Positions 43,763 through 51,233 of a stretch of 64,000 nt of DNA are shown here, piece by piece. Both the position numbers and the translations under genes were made by a program. The DNA comes from Virgisporangium aurantiacum (GTDB lineage: Bacteria > Actinomycetota > Actinomycetes > Mycobacteriales > Micromonosporaceae): assembly GCF_016863635.1 (NCBI RefSeq), contig NZ_BOPG01000017.1, forward strand, positions 109,506 to 173,505, read 5' to 3'. Under the pieces are notes generated by a model. That model saw nothing but the letters and a program-made list of their open reading frames with translations, made no database searches and was not told where the DNA came from. Position 1 is the stretch's first letter. Each line of letters begins with the position of its first letter.

Positions 43763-45123
43763 CGCCCGTGCTCGTACTGGACGTGGTCGGCCTGACGCCG
43801 AAACTGCTGGAACACATGCCGCGGCTGCGGAAACTGGCCGACGGCGGGTGGCAGGCTCCACTGGGGACGGTGCTGCCCGCCGTCACCTGCTCGGTGCAGT
43901 CGACGTTCCTCACCGGCGCGCTGCCCGCCGAACACGGGATCGTCGGCAACGGCTGGTACTTCCGGGACCTCGGCGAGGTCTTCCTGTGGCGCCAGCACAA
44001 CGGGCTCGTCGGCGGCGAGAAGCTGTGGCACGCGGCGCGCAGGCGGAAGCCCGACTTCACCGTCGCCAACGTGTGCTGGTGGTACGCGATGGGCGCCGAC
44101 GTCAACTGGACCGTGACGCCGCGTCCCGTCTACCACGCCGACGGGCGCAAGGATCCCGACTGCTACACGGATCCACCGTCGCTCCACGACGACCTGACGG
44201 ACGCCCTGGGCACGTTCCCGTTGTTCAGTTACTGGGGCGCGGGCGCCGGCATCGCGTCGTCCGATTGGATCGTGAAGGCGGCCCGGCGCATCCGCGACAC
44301 GCACAACCCCGACCTGACGCTGGTCTATGTCCCGCACCTCGACTACGACCTGCAGCGGTTCGGCCCCGACTCCCCCGCCGCGGCGAAGGCGGCCGGCGAT
44401 CTCGACGAGACGCTGACGCCGCTGCTCGATTCGGCCACGGACGCGACGGTCGTGGTGCTGTCGGAGTACGGCATCACGCCGGTGTCGCGGCCGGTCGACA
44501 TCAACCGGGCGCTGCGCGCCGAGGGGCTGCTGACCGTCTACACCCAGGCCGGAATGGAGTACCTGGACCCGTGGACGTCGCGCGCGTTCGCCGTCGCCGA
44601 CCACCAGATCGCGCACGTGTACGTGAAGGATCCGGCCGACGTCCCCGCCGTGGCCAAGCTGTGCGCGGGCGTGGCGGGCGTCGCGGAAGTACTGGACGCG
44701 GACGGAAAGGCGGCGCACGGCCTCGACCACGAACGGTCCGGCGAGCTGGTGCTGGTGGCCGAGCCCGACGCGTGGTTCACGTACTACTACTGGCTCGACG
44801 ACGACCGCGCGCCCGACTTCGCGAAGCTGGTGGAGATCCACCGCAAGCCCGGCTACGACCCGGCCGAGCTGTTCTTCGACCCGGCGAACCCGGGCGCGGC
44901 GAAGGCCCGCGCGGCGAAGGCGTTGCTCCGCAAGAAGATCGGCATGCGCTACCTGATGTCGGTGGTCGGTCTCGACGCGGGCGCCCGTGCGGTCCGCGGG
45001 TCGCACGGCCGCCTACCCGACGACCCGCGGGACGCGCCGGTCATCATCTGCTCCGATCCAGCGAACCCGCGCGGGTCGGTGGCCGCGACCGAGGTGAAGG
45101 ATCTCCTCCTGGGTCTCATCTGA
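43759..45123 (+). CDS. Alkaline phosphatase / nucleotide pyrophosphatase-fold enzyme, EboF-like
   Basis: This is a 454-aa member of the alkaline-phosphatase superfamily, nucleotide pyrophosphatase/phosphodiesterase branch. The first metal Asp is in VLDVVGLTP. The nucleophile Thr or Ser is in LPAVTCSVQSTFLTGALPAEHG. Further ligands are in PHLDYDLQRFG (Asp/His), LSEYGITPV and ADHQIAHV. The DPANPGAAKARAAKALLRKK segment is typical of this group. There is no signal peptide, so it acts inside the cell, perhaps cleaving a phosphate or phosphodiester on the cluster's intermediate. It ends the operon. Confidence 0.83.
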   Translation: MTPVLVLDVVGLTPKLLEHMPRLRKLADGGWQAPLGTVLPAVTCSVQSTFLTGALPAEHGIVGNGWYFRDLGEVFLWRQHNGLVGGEKLWHAARRRKPDFTVANVCWWYAMGADVNWTVTPRPVYHADGRKDPDCYTDPPSLHDDLTDALGTFPLFSYWGAGAGIASSDWIVKAARRIRDTHNPDLTLVYVPHLDYDLQRFGPDSPAAAKAAGDLDETLTPLLDSATDATVVVLSEYGITPVSRPVDINRALRAEGLLTVYTQAGMEYLDPWTSRAFAVADHQIAHVYVKDPADVPAVAKLCAGVAGVAEVLDADGKAAHGLDHERSGELVLVAEPDAWFTYYYWLDDDRAPDFAKLVEIHRKPGYDPAELFFDPANPGAAKARAAKALLRKKIGMRYLMSVVGLDAGARAVRGSHGRLPDDPRDAPVIICSDPANPRGSVAATEVKDLLLGLI

Positions 45124-45124
45124 A

Positions 45125-45160
45125 ACTACACCTGTTGTTAACAGGACTACAAGTGTAGTC
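45125..45160. promoter_or_regulatory. TetR operator, perfect palindrome
   Basis: GACTACA-AG-TGTAGTC (45145-45160) is a palindrome with perfect 7-bp arms. It ends eight bases before the TetR GTG. A second ACTACAC half-site is at 45125-45131, and CCTGTT/AACAGG arms occur at 45131-45145. A TetR dimer binding here would block its own transcription. The region also follows the ebo-like operon stop by one base, so no separate terminator fits between them. Confidence 0.75.
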
Positions 45161-45167
45161 TCACCTC

Positions 45168-45731
45168 GTGGGTAACCGCCGCGAGGAACTGCTCGACGCC
45201 GCCATCTCCCTGCTGGGCGACAGCGGCGTGCGGGCCGTCACCCATCGCGCGGTCGACGCCGCCGCCGGGCTGCCCGCGGGGTCGACGTCGAACGTGTTCC
45301 GCAGCCGCGACGCGCTGTTCGACGGGATCGTCGAGCGGGTCGCGGCCCGGGAACGCGCCCACTGGGACACCGTGAGCGCCGGCACCCCGCCGACCACGCC
45401 CGCGGAACTGGCCTGGGTGCTGGCCCGCGTCGCCCACGACGCCACCCGCACGCACCGCACCCTGACGCTGTGCCGGTACTCGATGCTCGTGGAAGCGGCC
45501 CGGCGCCCGGAACTGCGCGCCCAGCTGATGGAGACCGGCGCGCGGATCAACACGTGGGTGATGGCGTGGCTGCGGCTGGCCGGCTCCACCGACCCGGAAC
45601 GCGACATGCACCTCGTCGCCAACTACTACACCGGGGTGGTGCTCCACGAGCTCGCGATCCCGGACCCCGCGTTCGACCCGTTCCCCCGGCTCGACGCGCT
45701 CCTGACCGCGCTCATCGAGGAGAGACCATGA
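45168..45731 (+). CDS. TetR/AcrR family transcriptional regulator
   Basis: This is a 187-aa regulator starting with GTG. The helix-turn-helix is in residues of about 24-46 (VRAVTHRAVDAAAGLPAGSTSNVF), preceded by the usual first helix RREELLDAAISLLGDSG. The C-terminal domain binds a ligand and shows no known motif. A strong palindrome lies at its own start. It is coupled by ATGA to the downstream mycothiol-enzyme gene, so both are likely under its control. Control of the ebo-like operon immediately upstream is possible but not shown. Confidence 0.87.
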   Translation: MGNRREELLDAAISLLGDSGVRAVTHRAVDAAAGLPAGSTSNVFRSRDALFDGIVERVAARERAHWDTVSAGTPPTTPAELAWVLARVAHDATRTHRTLTLCRYSMLVEAARRPELRAQLMETGARINTWVMAWLRLAGSTDPERDMHLVANYYTGVVLHELAIPDPAFDPFPRLDALLTALIEERP

Positions 45732-46351
45732 ACGAGGACGAGGGCTGGGCGGCGATCGACGCACAGCGGCTACGCGTGATGGCCCTGCTCGAATCGCTCA
45801 CCGACGACGAGTGGCGACGGCCGTCGCTGTGCGACGGGTGGACCGTCCGCGACGTGGCCGCACACCTGACCCTGCAGCAGATCACCATCGGACAGGGCCT
45901 CCGCGCACTGCTCCGGCACCGGACCGGCGTGACCCGGCTGACGCTCGAGATGGCCCGCGACCGCGCGAAGCTGCCCACCGGCGACCTCGTCGCGGGGATC
46001 CGCGCGATGGTCGGCTCGCGGCGGCACAACGTCGGGGTGACGTTCCGCGAGACGCTCATCGACATCACCGTGCACGGGCTCGACATCGCCGTGCCGCTGG
46101 ACCGTCCACTGGAGACGGATCCGGCGGCGACGCGGGCGGTGGCCGACCGGGTGTGGCGGCTGGGCTGGCCGTTCCACGCCCGGAAACGGTTGGCCGGCTA
46201 CCGGATCGCGGCGTCCGACGTGGACTGGACGGTGGGCGACGGCGCCGAGGTGCGCGGCCCGATCGACGCCGTGGTGCTGCTGCTCACCGGCCGCCCGGCG
46301 GGTCTGGCCCGGCTGACCGGCGACGGCGTCAGTACACTTCGACGTCGGTGA
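45728..46351 (+). CDS. Maleylpyruvate isomerase-type mycothiol-dependent enzyme (DinB fold)
   Basis: This is a 207-aa DinB-like four-helix protein. The segment LCDGWTVRDVAAHLTLQQ carries the first metal His and is the hallmark of the mycothiol-dependent maleylpyruvate isomerase N-terminal family. Further His residues in FRETLIDITVHGLDIAV complete the metal site. Such enzymes use mycothiol for isomerisation or detoxifying transfer. The pairing with a TetR gene suggests a response to an electrophile or drug. Its last 23 bases overlap the convergent hypothetical gene. Confidence 0.83.
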   Translation: MNEDEGWAAIDAQRLRVMALLESLTDDEWRRPSLCDGWTVRDVAAHLTLQQITIGQGLRALLRHRTGVTRLTLEMARDRAKLPTGDLVAGIRAMVGSRRHNVGVTFRETLIDITVHGLDIAVPLDRPLETDPAATRAVADRVWRLGWPFHARKRLAGYRIAASDVDWTVGDGAEVRGPIDAVVLLLTGRPAGLARLTGDGVSTLRRR

Positions 46352-46790
46352 GCCCGGCCGGTTCCGGCAACGGGACCGCGACCCCGTCCCCCGCGTACAC
46401 CTCCAGCTCGCCCAGCCGGCCACTCAGCACGTGCACCACGACGTCTGTGCCGTCATGGGACGCGCGCACGGCGAACCAGTCGTCGCGGCCGAGGCCGCTC
46501 AGCGCCAGCATGTCGACGGTGGACAGTGGCGGGCCGTCGGTTCGTAGCCCGACCGACGCGCAGCCGCACGAGCACGTCGACACGACCGTGACCGACTCGC
46601 CCTGCGCGCGCAGGGCGGCGTTACCGGTGTGCGCGACCAGCGCGGTGACGACCGCGGCCTCGGCCGGGGTGGGCGGCCGCGGCTCGGCGAGCGGCACCAT
46701 GACGGGCGCGGGCGGCTCTGTCACGAAAGGATCCGTCACGCCGCAACCGTCGCACAGCCGACGCGTGTCCGCACTTACATAACTGGACAA
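46329..46790 (-). CDS. Cys-motif protein of unknown function
   Basis: This is a 153-aa protein if started at the TTG at 46790; a GTG at 46739 would give 136 aa. The N-terminal CDGCG (lost with the later start) and the central CSCGCASVG could bind a metal or form a zinc ribbon. The C-terminal half is beta-rich (VVVHVLSGRLGELEVY). I do not recognise the family. It is convergent with the mycothiol-enzyme gene and divergent from the Rho paralogue. Confidence 0.5.
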   Translation of the reverse strand: MSSYVSADTRRLCDGCGVTDPFVTEPPAPVMVPLAEPRPPTPAEAAVVTALVAHTGNAALRAQGESVTVVSTCSCGCASVGLRTDGPPLSTVDMLALSGLGRDDWFAVRASHDGTDVVVHVLSGRLGELEVYAGDGVAVPLPEPAGLTDVEVY

Positions 46791-47020
46791 CCCGCGATCG
46801 GCGAGCTACTCTCGGCGCAGTCGCCTCTCTCGGCGACAAATCAGCAGTTGCCAGTACCACCGGATGTTCAGCGCGTGTTGAGCGCTCCCCCGGGTTGGTC
46901 ATCTCTCTTGAGCCGGGCAGCGAAAATCCTCTGTTTCGCGAAACCGCCCTGAAACGACACCGTGCGACCGTCGAGAGGCGCACGGCTGGCTCACCGTACC
47001 CACGCGCAACGGAGAACCGT
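46791..47020 (+). other. Long leader region of the Rho paralogue
   Basis: These 230 bases contain no convincing gene. They are less GC-biased than the neighbours, with ACAAATCAGCAGTTGCC and CGAAAATCCTCTGTTTCG patches, the second forming a short CGAAA/TTTCG hairpin. A long leader before a rho gene is a known site of Rho autoregulation by attenuation, so this may be a regulatory leader. GGAG lies eight bases before the ATG. Confidence 0.35.
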
Positions 47021-48166
47021 ATGACAATCACCGACGTTCCCCGGCGGCGCCGCACCCGGCCCACCGCCGCACCACCCGAAACCACCGGTGCCACACCGGT
47101 CACCGGAACCCTGGCACTGCACCGCGGCAAGGCGTCGCTGCGCACCACGAGCTACCTCCCGGAGCCCGGCGACGTCCGCGTCCCGCCGGCTCTCGTCGAG
47201 CGCCTCGACCTGCGTCCCGGCGACCACGTCGCGGGCACCGCGACCGACCACACCCTCACCGAGGTACGGTCGATCAACGGCCGCGAGCCCGGCGGGCGCA
47301 AGCGCCCCGAGTTCGAGTCGCTGTCGGCCACCCACCCCGACGAGCGGATCCGCCTCGAAACCGACGCGCACCTCATGTCCACCCGCGTCATCGACCTCGT
47401 GATGCCGCTCGGCAAGGGCCAGCGCGCGCTCATCGTGTCGCCGCCCAAGGCGGGCAAGACCACGGTGCTGCGCGAGATCGCCGACGCGGTGTCGCGCAAC
47501 CATCCCGAGTGCCACCTCATCGTGCTGCTCGTCGACGAGCGGCCCGAAGAGGTCACCGAGATGCGGCGGGTCGTCAAGGGCGAGGTCGTGGCGTCGACGT
47601 TCGACCGGTCGCCGGCCGACCACATCGCGGTCGCCGACCTCACCATCGAGCGCGCCAAGCGCATGGTGGAACTCGGCCGCGACGTCGTCGTCATCGTCGA
47701 TTCCATCACGCGGCTCGGCCGCGCCCACAACAACGCCGCGCCCGGCGGCGGCCGCACGCTCACCGGCGGCATCGACTCCGCGGCGCTGCAGGCACCCAAG
47801 CGGCTGCTCGGCGCCGCGCGCAACACCGAATCAGCCGGTTCGCTGACGGTCATCGCCAGCGCGCTCGTCGACACCGGTTCGGTCGGCGACGGCGTCCTGT
47901 TCGAGGAGTACAAGGGCACCGGCAACGCCGAACTCCGGCTCGACCGCCGCATCGCCGAACGCCGCGTGTTCCCCGCGATCGACATCACCGCGTCCGGCAC
48001 CCGCCGCGACGACCTTCTGATGGACCCGCAGGAGCTGGCCGCCACCCACGCGTTGCGGCGCGCGCTCGCCCAGCTTCCCCCCGCCCAGGCCCTCGACCAG
48101 TTGCTCGACCGCCTGCGCCGCACCGGATCCAACGCCGAGTTCCTGTACCGCCTCATCGCGGCTTGA
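47021..48166 (+). CDS. Short transcription termination factor Rho paralogue
   Basis: This is a 381-aa Rho-type RNA-dependent ATPase. A minimal cold-shock-like RNA-binding region (YLPEPGDVRVPPALVERLDL) starts near residue 45. The ATPase has Walker A SPPKAGKTT (Lys146), Walker B VVVIVDSITRLGRAHN, the Q-loop TGSVGDGVLFEEYKGTGN and the R-loop region GSLTVIASALVDTG. The usual actinobacterial Rho has a very long acidic/basic N-terminal insertion of a few hundred residues, and its gene lies near thrB and rpmE. Here both are missing, so this is a second, compact Rho. It may act on a subset of transcripts or substitute under stress. Confidence 0.87.
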   Translation: MTITDVPRRRRTRPTAAPPETTGATPVTGTLALHRGKASLRTTSYLPEPGDVRVPPALVERLDLRPGDHVAGTATDHTLTEVRSINGREPGGRKRPEFESLSATHPDERIRLETDAHLMSTRVIDLVMPLGKGQRALIVSPPKAGKTTVLREIADAVSRNHPECHLIVLLVDERPEEVTEMRRVVKGEVVASTFDRSPADHIAVADLTIERAKRMVELGRDVVVIVDSITRLGRAHNNAAPGGGRTLTGGIDSAALQAPKRLLGAARNTESAGSLTVIASALVDTGSVGDGVLFEEYKGTGNAELRLDRRIAERRVFPAIDITASGTRRDDLLMDPQELAATHALRRALAQLPPAQALDQLLDRLRRTGSNAEFLYRLIAA

Positions 48167-48193
48167 CTTCGAGCGAACTCGAAGTCCTACCGT
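48163..48193 (+). promoter_or_regulatory. MerR-type promoter of the aldo/keto reductase
   Basis: A -35 TTGACT (48163-48168) and a -10 TACCGT (48188-48193) are 19 bp apart. The spacer holds the palindrome GACTTCGAG-CGAA-CTCGAAGTC (48165-48186), with perfect 9-bp arms. A 19-bp spacer with a central palindrome is the signature of promoters that MerR-family activators untwist. The start codon follows at 48201, so the mRNA is probably leaderless. The -35 overlaps the rho stop codon. No MerR gene is in the window. Confidence 0.75.
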
Positions 48194-48200
48194 CTCCGGC

Positions 48201-49154
48201 ATGGAGACGCGGAACTTCGGACGGCTCGGCACGGTCAGCGCGCTCACCCTCGGCGGTGGCGGCATCGGTCAGGTGTGGGGAACCACCGACCGCGCGGAGG
48301 CGGTGGCGACCGTGCACGCGGCGATCGACGCCGGGATCACCCATCTCGACCTGGCGCCCAGCTACGGAACGGACTTCGAGTCGGAGCGCGTGGTCGGCGA
48401 CGCGCGTCCCGCGTCCGATATTCTGATCACCACGAAGGTGCAGCTCTCCGAACGCCGGATCGACGACCCGGTCGCCGAGATGCGGGAGAGCCTTCGCGCG
48501 AGCCTGAAGCGCATCGGCCGCGACCACCTCGACCTGTATCTCCTGCACACCCAGCTCGACCCCGACGACCGGTCGGTGTCGGCGCCCGACAACCTCGGCT
48601 GGAGCCGCTACCGCGACGTGGTGGTGCCGGAGTTCGAGCGGCTGCGCGCCGCGGGCACGATCCGCGCGTGGGGCATCACCGGGGTCGGTGTTCCGCGCCA
48701 GGTCCTCGACGCGGTCGGCACCGACCCGAGACCCGACGCGGCACAGGTGATCGTCAACGCGCTCGACATGAGCGGCGACATGTGGCCGTACGGTGACGTC
48801 GACAGGCCGCGCAACCCCGAGATCGCTTCAGCCGCAACGGATGCGGGCGTGCCGGTGATCGCCATCCGCGCGGTGGCAGCGGGTTCCCTGTGCGCCGCTC
48901 TCGACCGTCCACTGGAGACGGACCACCCCGCGGTGCGCGACTTCGCCCGGGCCGAGCCGTTCCGCAAGCTGGCCGCCGAACTCGGCCAACCGGCGGCGGT
49001 GCTCGCCCACCGTTACGCCCTCAGCGTTCCCGGCGTGGCGACCGTGGTGCTGGGCGTCAAGAACCGGGCGGAGCTGGCCGAGTGCGTGGCCGCCGCCGAG
49101 CAGGGTCCACTGTCGGCCGACGAACTGGCTGCGGTGAACGCGCTGCGCGGGTAG
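48201..49154 (+). CDS. Aldo/keto reductase
   Basis: This is a 317-aa NADPH-dependent (alpha/beta)8 oxidoreductase. The N-terminus is GRLGTVSALTLGGGGIGQVWG. The catalytic Asp is in HLDLAPSYGT with the neighbouring Tyr, the Lys in ILITTKVQLS, and the His in DLYLLHTQLD. The cofactor region near the C-terminus includes PGVATVVLGVKNRAEL. It reduces aldehydes or ketones of unknown identity. It is preceded by a MerR-type promoter, which fits induction by a reactive or toxic compound. It ends at a strong bidirectional-looking hairpin. Confidence 0.88.
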   Translation: METRNFGRLGTVSALTLGGGGIGQVWGTTDRAEAVATVHAAIDAGITHLDLAPSYGTDFESERVVGDARPASDILITTKVQLSERRIDDPVAEMRESLRASLKRIGRDHLDLYLLHTQLDPDDRSVSAPDNLGWSRYRDVVVPEFERLRAAGTIRAWGITGVGVPRQVLDAVGTDPRPDAAQVIVNALDMSGDMWPYGDVDRPRNPEIASAATDAGVPVIAIRAVAAGSLCAALDRPLETDHPAVRDFARAEPFRKLAAELGQPAAVLAHRYALSVPGVATVVLGVKNRAELAECVAAAEQGPLSADELAAVNALRG

Positions 49155-49157
49155 GAC

Positions 49158-49193
49158 GGCGGCGGGCCGGTCCACAGTGGACGGCCCGCCCGC
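49158..49193. terminator. Bidirectional hairpin terminator with palindromic tip
   Basis: GGCGGGCC/GGCCCGCC arms plus GTCCAC/GTGGAC at the tip form a long stem with one bulged G. It lies between the convergent ends of the aldo/keto reductase and the membrane protein gene. The tip is a copy of the TCCACAGTGGA palindrome found elsewhere in the window. Confidence 0.75.
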
Positions 49194-49200
49194 CGCGAAC

Positions 49201-50073
49201 TCAGACCAGCGACGCCCGGCGACGGGCGAGCAGGTGCCCACCCAGGAGCAGGGCCACGGCCAGGAGGGCCGCGACGACACCCCAGGTGGTGACGTACAGG
49301 TCGGTGAAGATGGTGTTCGCCGGGTTGTCGCCGGCCCAGGTGATGAGCAGCACCTCCTGCACGCTCTGCCACACCGCAAGCCCGGCCGCCACGAACGCGG
49401 CCCGCGTGTCGAGCAGCGTCGCCACGGCGAGCAGCGCGATCACCGTGATCGTCACCGCCTGCCGGTAGTCCCAACCGTTCATCGAGCCCACCCAGGCGAG
49501 CTCCGGCCACGAGAGCTCCGGCCAGTGCAGCACCAGCGTGGCGGCGGGCACCATGGACCACCACCCCGCACTCAGCGCGGCTGGCCGCTCCCGGAGCCCG
49601 ACCGCGATCAATGCCAGAAGGAGGACCGTCGCGACCGCCAACGCGGGCGACCAGTGTCCGGCCCGGATCACCGCGGCCTGCCAGCCCACGGTGGCGAGCA
49701 CGGCCACGACGCCGCGGCCGCGCAGCACCGCGTGGAACGCCACCAGGCCGCACGCCAGCAGTACCAGGTTGATCCGCCCTCGTGGGTACGCATCCGTCAA
49801 CCGGACGGCGTGCTCGGCCAGTTCGAGTGCGAGCAACACGAGCACGGCCACGCGTAGTCCGCCGGCCCATGCGCGGACAACCGGACCGCCCGGCGACAAC
49901 CGGGCCTGGAGCGCGCCCGACAACAGTCCCAGCACCTCCCGGGCCGGTGGCCAGCGCCGGTGCCCGGCGCGCTCCATGAGGGTCGCGAGGATCTCCTCGC
50001 CACGTTCCCGGCGGTAGCCCTCCGGATAGGCGCGCATCACGGCCAGGTACCGGCGGGCGAGGACGTCACTCAT
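49201..50073 (-). CDS. Multi-helix membrane protein with PadR-linked N-terminal domain
   Basis: This is a 290-aa protein. The first 60 residues (YLAVMRAYPEGYRRERGEEILATLMERAGHRRWPPAREVLGLL) form a conserved soluble domain often found beside PadR regulators in actinomycetes. About seven helices follow. Its function is unknown. It lies 51 bases downstream of the PadR gene on the same strand and is probably co-transcribed and controlled by it. Confidence 0.72.
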   Translation of the reverse strand: MSDVLARRYLAVMRAYPEGYRRERGEEILATLMERAGHRRWPPAREVLGLLSGALQARLSPGGPVVRAWAGGLRVAVLVLLALELAEHAVRLTDAYPRGRINLVLLACGLVAFHAVLRGRGVVAVLATVGWQAAVIRAGHWSPALAVATVLLLALIAVGLRERPAALSAGWWSMVPAATLVLHWPELSWPELAWVGSMNGWDYRQAVTITVIALLAVATLLDTRAAFVAAGLAVWQSVQEVLLITWAGDNPANTIFTDLYVTTWGVVAALLAVALLLGGHLLARRRASLV

Positions 50074-50124
50074 GACCGCACCCCGCTCCGCGGTCGTGGA
50101 GGCAGGGATCCGTGTCGTCGCGCG

Positions 50125-50457
50125 TCATGCGAACGCCACCCGGGCCCGGGCCTTCGGGTCCGTCACCATCTTCGCGGCCGACGCGAGCCGCGCGGCCTCG
50201 GCGGTGACGGCCTCGCGCCCGGCGGACGTCAGCGCGTAGTAGCGCCGGGTGCGCCCGTTGACGGTCTCCTCGCTGGTGACCTCGACCAGCCCCGCGCCAC
50301 TGAGCCGGTCGAGCACCGCGTAGAGACTGCCGGTCGCCAGCGTCACCGACCCCTCCGACAACGCCTCCACGGCACCGAGGATCACGTAGCCGTGCCGCGG
50401 CCCGTCGAGCAGCGCCGCCAGCACGAAGTAGCTCGGCGCCCGCAAACTTATACTCAT
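50125..50457 (-). CDS. PadR family transcriptional regulator
   Basis: This is a 110-aa winged-helix protein of the short PadR subgroup. The marker segments are YFVLAALLDGPRHGYVILGAVE, TGSLYAVLDRLSGAGLVEV and RRYYALTSAGREAV. It should bind its own promoter and be released by a ligand or stress. Transcription appears to be leaderless from a promoter at 50464-50491. It is followed by the membrane protein gene and is divergent from the secreted Cys-rich protein gene. Confidence 0.9.
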   Translation of the reverse strand: MSISLRAPSYFVLAALLDGPRHGYVILGAVEALSEGSVTLATGSLYAVLDRLSGAGLVEVTSEETVNGRTRRYYALTSAGREAVTAEAARLASAAKMVTDPKARARVAFA

Positions 50458-50463
50458 GCGAGA

Positions 50464-50491
50464 ACTATATACGCGTTACGCGACTATGCAA
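50464..50491 (-). promoter_or_regulatory. Leaderless promoter of the PadR gene
   Basis: Read on the minus strand there is TTGCAT (50491-50486), a 16-bp spacer and TATAGT (50469-50464), six bases before the ATG. An ACGCGT palindrome lies in the spacer. The AT-rich stretch is clear against the GC-rich background. The remainder of the 208-bp divergent region up to 50665 shows no gene. Confidence 0.55.
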
Positions 50492-50665
50492 GCCGCAGAT
50501 GATCATGCCAGACGGCCGCTCGTCGCTGATCACCGGGCGCCGGCACACCGGCTCATCTCACACATCGAAAACGCACTATCAATGGCCGTTCCGCACGAGA
50601 ATGTCCCTCTCTGTCGCCGAGGGTCCGGGGGTGCCCTCACCCGAATTCGTGGAGGATTCTTGCTA

Positions 50666-51175
50666 GTGAGTCATGTGAAAACGGCCCTGACGACCCCCTC
50701 CCGGTCTCGGCTCGGCCGCCGCCGCCCGGTCCGGGCGGCCTTCCTCGCTCTGGTGGCCACCGCCGCCGCCGTGTTCGCCACACCCGCACCGAGCATGGCC
50801 TCCGGTGACAACTACCTGCCCGAATGCGTGTACGCGTCGGTGTCGTGTCAGACCGGTGTCGCGACGACCGCACCACCGAGCGACGCGAGGTGCTATTCCA
50901 ACGCAATCTTCCGCGTCAAGGTGTGCATCGTCTACGCCGGTGACTTCGTGTACGTCCAGGATCTGGAGGCCGACGGCAACTCGGCGTTGGCGAGGATCCA
51001 CAGCGGCAGCGGCAACGTCAATGCCCGGTGGTGCCGCAACTCACTGGGGCACAACCTCTGGGTCATGTGCAACTTCGACTGGGTAGAGGACACCCTCAAG
51101 CAGGTGTCGGGCGGTTACCGCTATTCGTACGAGAACTACAGCATCACCTCCCTCGGACAGTTCTCCAACAACTGA
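50666..51175 (+). CDS. Small secreted protein with six cysteines, unknown function
   Basis: From the GTG at 50666 the precursor is 169 aa. GGAGG lies 10 bases upstream; a TTG at 50660 is a less likely start. A twin-arginine-poor Sec signal peptide (FLALVATAAAVFATPAPSMA) is followed by about 125 mature residues with six Cys, in segments such as PECVYASVSCQ, ARCYSNA, KVCIVYAG, RWCRNSLG and VMCNFDW, which would form three disulfides. The composition (aromatic and Gly/Ser-rich) suits a beta-sandwich binding protein. I do not recognise a family. It ends at a hairpin terminator. Confidence 0.65.
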   Translation: MSHVKTALTTPSRSRLGRRRPVRAAFLALVATAAAVFATPAPSMASGDNYLPECVYASVSCQTGVATTAPPSDARCYSNAIFRVKVCIVYAGDFVYVQDLEADGNSALARIHSGSGNVNARWCRNSLGHNLWVMCNFDWVEDTLKQVSGGYRYSYENYSITSLGQFSNN

Positions 51176-51184
51176 ACGCATGTT

Positions 51185-51225
51185 CGGTGTGGGGCAGAGC
51201 AGAGCAGGTGCTCCGCCCCACACCG
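51185..51225. terminator. Bidirectional hairpin terminator
   Basis: CGGTGTGGGGC (51185-51195) pairs perfectly with 51215-51225 around a 19-base loop that contains AGAGC repeats. It sits between the convergent ends of the secreted protein gene and the NgcG-type permease gene. Confidence 0.7.
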
Positions 51226-51233
51226 CGAACCGG

